From Clostridium cellulovorans 743B (GTDB lineage Bacteria > Bacillota > Clostridia > Clostridiales > Clostridiaceae): 64,000 bases of DNA. Shown here one piece after another: positions 61,130 through 64,000 of this stretch; position 1 is the stretch's first letter; every line of letters begins with the position of its first letter. The DNA lies in assembly GCF_000145275.1 (NCBI RefSeq), contig NC_014393.1:4464001-4528000 (forward strand), written 5' to 3'. A model generated the notes under the pieces. The model saw only the letters and a list, made by a program, of their open reading frames with translations. It had not been told where the DNA came from and did not search any database. Both the position numbers and the translations under genes were made by a program.

Positions 61130-61330
61130 ATAAAAACACTCACCCCTAAAAATTAGGGCGAGTGTTAATCGCGGTACCACCTAAATTGGTTCTCATTACT
61201 GGTAACGGCTTCTCGCCGGTAGTTTTTTCCTACACTCCGAAGTAGGTTCAAAACATTTAAAACCTTTCAGCAAATTGGTTTTATCTCTGTAATGCTGTTT
61301 CTACTATTCTTCATCATCGCTTAGATATTT
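61130..61330 (-). ncRNA. T-box riboswitch of proS, proline specifier CCU
   Basis: The conserved T-box bulge AGGTGGTACCGCG lies at 61183-61171. The terminator pairs ACACTCG-CCCTAA with TTAGGGG-GAGTGT across 61136-61166, followed by TTTTTATATTG. Stem I has the AGAGA (GA) motif. Its specifier loop reads GAA-CCU-A with CCU at 61246-61244, a proline codon, as expected for proS. Confidence 0.93.
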
Positions 61331-61344
61331 ATTTATATTTTCTA

Positions 61345-61373
61345 ATTATACGCAGATTGAAAAAAACTGTCAA
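61345..61373 (-). promoter_or_regulatory. proS promoter
   Basis: An exact consensus: TTGACA (61373-61368), 17 bp, TATAAT (61350-61345) on the minus strand. Transcription would start just before the T-box stem I. Confidence 0.88.
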
Positions 61374-61404
61374 TAAGCACTATTTCTTAAATCTTATTCT
61401 GTCC

Positions 61405-62094
61405 TTAAAGAAATCTATTTAAAATATTTTCAGCAATTATTATATCTTCTGGAGTAGTTATCTTTATATTTTCATAAGTTCCTTCATAAAGATATACCTT
61501 CTCTCCTAATATCTCAGCAGCCATAGTATCATCAGTTACCTCTAAAGATTTTTGATTAATAATTTCATGTGCTCTATATATAACATCAAATTTAAAGGTT
61601 TGTGGCGTCTGGACACAGAAAAGTTCATTTCTTTTTAAAGTATCCACAGAAATATTATTTTCATCTTTCAACTTTATTGTATCCTTTGGAGTTACTCCAC
61701 AAGCTGTGGCTCCATATTGCTTAACATACTTGATTCCATTGTCTATAATTTCATTAGTCACAAAAGGTCTAGCACCATCATGGATGAGGACATACTCACA
61801 GTTTTTTAACGCAGATAGACCCGCAAAAACACTATCTTGTCTTTCTGTTCCCCCAATGACAACTTCTTTTACTTTTGAAAAAAAATATTTTTTAACAACT
61901 GATTCCTTTATGTACTCTACTTCTTCCTTTGCAGCAACTAAAACTATTTCATCTACATTGCTGTTATCCTCAAAAGCTTTAATAGCATAATAAATTATAG
62001 GCTTATCTTTAAGTTCTAAAAATTGTTTATTCACTGCAGCTCCCATTCTTTTACCTTTACCTGCTGCAAGAATTACTGCACTAACTTTACTCAT
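61405..62094 (-). CDS. ispD: 2-C-methyl-D-erythritol 4-phosphate cytidylyltransferase
   Basis: A 229-residue enzyme of the non-mevalonate isoprenoid pathway that makes CDP-methylerythritol. The nucleotide-binding start LAAGKGKRMGAAVNKQFLEL, the VLIHDGARPFV region and TDDTMAAEILG are signatures. IspF is not beside it here, so it must be elsewhere. It lies 14 bases behind yacL. Confidence 0.95.
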   Translation of the reverse strand: MSKVSAVILAAGKGKRMGAAVNKQFLELKDKPIIYYAIKAFEDNSNVDEIVLVAAKEEVEYIKESVVKKYFFSKVKEVVIGGTERQDSVFAGLSALKNCEYVLIHDGARPFVTNEIIDNGIKYVKQYGATACGVTPKDTIKLKDENNISVDTLKRNELFCVQTPQTFKFDVIYRAHEIINQKSLEVTDDTMAAEILGEKVYLYEGTYENIKITTPEDIIIAENILNRFL

Positions 62095-62108
62095 ATCTTT
62101 CCTCTTTA

Positions 62109-63200
62109 TTAACTTTTTACTGTAGCAAATATCATTCTTCCCGCAGCAGTTTGAAGAACTGATGTTACCTTAACAAAAACTTGTTCTCCAACTCGGTTTC
62201 TTCCATTCTCTACTACAATCATAGTTCCGTCTTCTAAATATGCCACTCCTTGGCCTTGTTCTTTTCCTTCTTTTATTATCTGGATATTTAATTCTTCACC
62301 TGGAAGTAATACTGGTTTAACAGCATTTGAAAGTTCATTTATGTTTAACACAGGAACCCCTTGAACCTCTGCAACTTTATTTAGGTTATAATCATTTGTA
62401 ACGACTTTTCCATTTAGTATTTGTGCTAACTTTAATAACTTACTGTCTACTTCTTGGATATCAGTAAAATCCTTTTCATAAACTTGTACTTCTATAGGCA
62501 ATTCTTTTTGAATCTTATTTAGAATATCAAGACCTCTTCTTCCCTTTGTCCTTTTTAAGTCGTCAGATGAGTCTGAAATATGTCTTAACTCATTAAGTAC
62601 AAAATGTGGAATAACTAAAGGACCTTCAACAAAGCCTGATTGGCAAATGTCAAATATTCTTCCATCTATTATAACTGAAGTATCTAGCACTTTAGGAATA
62701 GATCTCGAATGATTTTTTTCCTTCTTTTCTTTAACAAGACCATTCTTTTTCGCATTAGCCATAAATGCAAATAGCTCTTCTTTTTTCTTTACTGCCACAT
62801 CTGCACCGATTATTGCAAAAATAAGAATAATAATGGTTCCTACAATTCCTAATAATACTGACTTGCTATATATAGGAATACCTATCAATACTCCTAGAAT
62901 CATCCCGATTATTGCTCCGATAACTCCCATTATTATGTCTGAAACTGATATCCTTTGAAAATATCTTTCAAAGCTATCTATAACTTTTACTATTCCTTTT
63001 ACTATAGTAGGGGACAATAAGAAAAAAATAATACCAAATAATAATCCTACTGCTAAAGAACTTAAAACACCTGTTAAAGAATTGTTTCGCAAATTTAATG
63101 TTTCCCTTATAACATCAACAGTTAATAACTCAGAGGCAATTAAATAACCTATGGTAACTCCTGCTGCTGTTAAAAGGCCTCTTAATATTTTTCTTATCAA
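62109..63200 (-). CDS. yacL: PIN-TRAM domain membrane protein YacL
   Basis: A 363-residue protein. TTG 63200 is used because AGGAGG lies seven bases upstream; a start at 63230 would include it. Four predicted membrane helices occupy about 1-140 (first at 6-26). A PIN-domain nuclease fold follows, with Asp173 in LDTSVIIDGR. A C-terminal TRAM domain (VLLPGEELNIQIIKEGKEQG to the end) suggests RNA binding. The order disA-yacL-ispD is conserved in Firmicutes. The RNA target is unknown. Confidence 0.93.
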   Translation of the reverse strand: MIRKILRGLLTAAGVTIGYLIASELLTVDVIRETLNLRNNSLTGVLSSLAVGLLFGIIFFLLSPTIVKGIVKVIDSFERYFQRISVSDIIMGVIGAIIGMILGVLIGIPIYSKSVLLGIVGTIIILIFAIIGADVAVKKKEELFAFMANAKKNGLVKEKKEKNHSRSIPKVLDTSVIIDGRIFDICQSGFVEGPLVIPHFVLNELRHISDSSDDLKRTKGRRGLDILNKIQKELPIEVQVYEKDFTDIQEVDSKLLKLAQILNGKVVTNDYNLNKVAEVQGVPVLNINELSNAVKPVLLPGEELNIQIIKEGKEQGQGVAYLEDGTMIVVENGRNRVGEQVFVKVTSVLQTAAGRMIFATVKS

Positions 63201-63305
63201 AGATTCACCTCCTAATAATATTATTGACATTTTTAATTTCTACTAAACAAAGAAATTTTTACAAACCTACTTTTATAGTAAATTTTTATATCTACTTAGG
63301 TTAAG

Positions 63306-63335
63306 TTTATATTATCTATCGTAGTATTTCAACAA
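63306..63335 (-). promoter_or_regulatory. Possible yacL promoter
   Basis: TTGTTG (63335-63330), 18 bp, TATAAA (63311-63306) on the minus strand. Both boxes are imperfect. Confidence 0.4.
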
Positions 63336-63424
63336 GTTCCTTGATAAATTTAAAAAAATATAAACTATCCCCCTATTCAATTAATGGTACATCCTTTATT
63401 ATTTAATTAAGATAGATGTATAAA

Positions 63425-63453
63425 TTGACAAACATTTCTATTTACCTTATAAT
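63425..63453 (+). promoter_or_regulatory. Promoter of the plus-strand cysteine protein gene
   Basis: An exact consensus on the plus strand: TTGACA (63425-63430), 17 bp, TATAAT (63448-63453). It lies about 40 bases before the ATG. Confidence 0.88.
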
Positions 63454-63493
63454 TTAATTATGTCTTATTGTTTACCAAGAGGAGGATAACAAT

Positions 63494-63898
63494 ATGAAGG
63501 ATGTTATATTCGATGATTTTCAAAATACCGTTGAGGACTCGTTGCTTAGACACAGAAGTCTCATTGATATATTATCAAAACTTCAAGAATCTGATGCCAG
63601 GGTCAATAGAGCAATATCAAAAGCTATTACAAACTGTGGTTGTATCAAAGTTAACGGTCAAAAGCAACAAATGAACTTTAATGTAGATTCATTAAACGAT
63701 GAAAAACTTAAAAATTCCTTAAATTCACATGTTATTGGAGATTTATGTGACAGCTGTAGAGATATAGTTGAAAGAGAACTAGGAAATCATCTATTTTATG
63801 TTGCTGCATTGTGTAACACCTTAGATTTAAATATGTATGATATTCTACTTAAAGAAAATGACAAAATTAACACTTTAGGAAAATTTAGTTTTAGATAA
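63494..63898 (+). CDS. Conserved-looking small protein with CxC and CxxC motifs
   Basis: A 134-residue cytoplasmic protein, largely helical, with no signal peptide. Cysteines lie as CGC (Cys48, Cys50) and CDSC (Cys85, Cys88), a spacing that could bind a metal. The C-terminal part (about 92-125, GNHLFYVAALCNTLDLNMYDILLKE) faintly resembles the helical core of MazG-like nucleotide pyrophosphohydrolases, but without a clear EExxE metal site. I do not recognise the family. AGGAGG precedes the ATG, and the promoter is consensus. It sits on the opposite strand between disA and yacL, which are usually adjacent. Confidence 0.85.
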   Translation: MKDVIFDDFQNTVEDSLLRHRSLIDILSKLQESDARVNRAISKAITNCGCIKVNGQKQQMNFNVDSLNDEKLKNSLNSHVIGDLCDSCRDIVERELGNHLFYVAALCNTLDLNMYDILLKENDKINTLGKFSFR

Positions 63899-63932
63899 GA
63901 ACCTTTACTTTAATAAGTGATTTTAATTAATA

Positions 63933-63962
63933 AAAGGCATGGCAAATATTTGCTATGCCTTT
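63933..63962. terminator. Bidirectional terminator overlapping the disA 3' end
   Basis: AAAGGCATGGCAAAT (63933-63947) and ATTTGCTATGCCTTT (63948-63962) pair over 15 bp with one G-U. It serves the plus-strand gene and overlaps the stop codon of the converging minus-strand frame. Confidence 0.75.
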
Positions 63963-64000
63963 ACATCTAACATGGATTGTTCCCGTAATCTTCTTAAGCC
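63953..64000 (-). CDS. disA: C-terminal tail of a probable diadenylate cyclase DisA (partial)
   Basis: Read from the right edge, the minus strand gives GLRRLREQSMLDVKA and a TAG stop at 63955-63953. DisA proteins end in a helix-hairpin-helix region closing with a G-L-R/K-R-x-x-E-Q pattern, and disA lies directly upstream of yacL in other Firmicutes. Only 15 residues are visible, so the call rests mostly on gene order. Confidence 0.55.
   Translation of the reverse strand, partial: GLRRLREQSMLDVKA

Noticed and set aside
1..64000. CRISPR arrays, insertion sequences, prophage genes, rRNA
   Set aside because: I looked for regular 25-40-base repeats with spacers, transposase or integrase frames, phage structural genes and rRNA on both strands, and saw none.

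Overview
The window is a low-GC, densely packed chromosomal segment from a spore-forming anaerobic Firmicute, most likely Clostridium in the narrow sense. This rests on AT-rich codon and intergenic use, strong AGGAGG ribosome binding sites, sporulation and germination genes (sigH, cwlD, a SleB-type hydrolase), T-box and L10-leader RNAs, a thioredoxin reductase of the clostridial ferredoxin-dependent type, and the gene order disA-yacL-ispD ... sigH-secE-nusG-rplKAJL-rpoBC-str-S10-spc-alpha. Almost every gene is on the minus strand, so transcription runs from the right end to the left.

Right part (about 64,000 to 43,800, in transcription order): the last codons of a probable disA gene, yacL, ispD, a T-box-controlled proS, mrnC, rlmB, rae1, sigH, then tRNA-Thr, tufA, rpmG, secE, nusG, rplK, rplA, an L10-leader attenuator, rplJ, rplL, and rpoB-rpoC with its own promoter. 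Middle (43,800 to 18,478): an L7Ae-like gene, rpsL, rpsG, fusA and tufB (the str operon), then the uninterrupted S10-spc-alpha gene cluster from rpsJ to rplQ, the energy-coupling-factor module ecfA1-ecfA2-ecfT, truA, rplM and rpsI. Genes too short for routine ORF calling (rpmJ, rpmD, rpmG, the disA tail) were found by reading the gaps. The two tuf copies lie in DNA blocks of 1,208 bases that look identical and have unrelated flanks.

Left part (18,477 to 1): about 7 kb of looser, mixed-strand accessory genes between rpsI and a citrate synthase gene: an alpha/beta hydrolase, a DUF3237-like protein, an APH-fold kinase, an ion-transporter-superfamily permease, a MerR regulator divergent from an aldo/keto reductase, and a small membrane protein with an XRE regulator. 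Then come citrate synthase, cwlD, ptsI, a lipoprotein, dut with a membrane TPR protein, and trxA with the thioredoxin reductase. The left edge has two plus-strand genes, one cut by the window edge.

The window mostly serves gene expression: translation factors, ribosomal proteins, RNA polymerase and RNA-processing enzymes, with several RNA-level control elements. Most interesting are a pair of matching hairpins upstream of rplK and rplA that look like L1-binding sites, a CsoR/CstR-like palindrome just after the trxA promoter, a reductase lacking NADPH-binding motifs, a MerR-type promoter with a 19-bp spacer, a UUCG-capped hairpin ahead of the L7Ae-like gene, a hairpin between the nusG Shine-Dalgarno and its start codon, and 11-bp-phased GTTGTA repeats just beyond rpsI. 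I did not see a clearly new defence or mobile system. All coordinates, promoter spacings and pairings were read by eye, with no database search.
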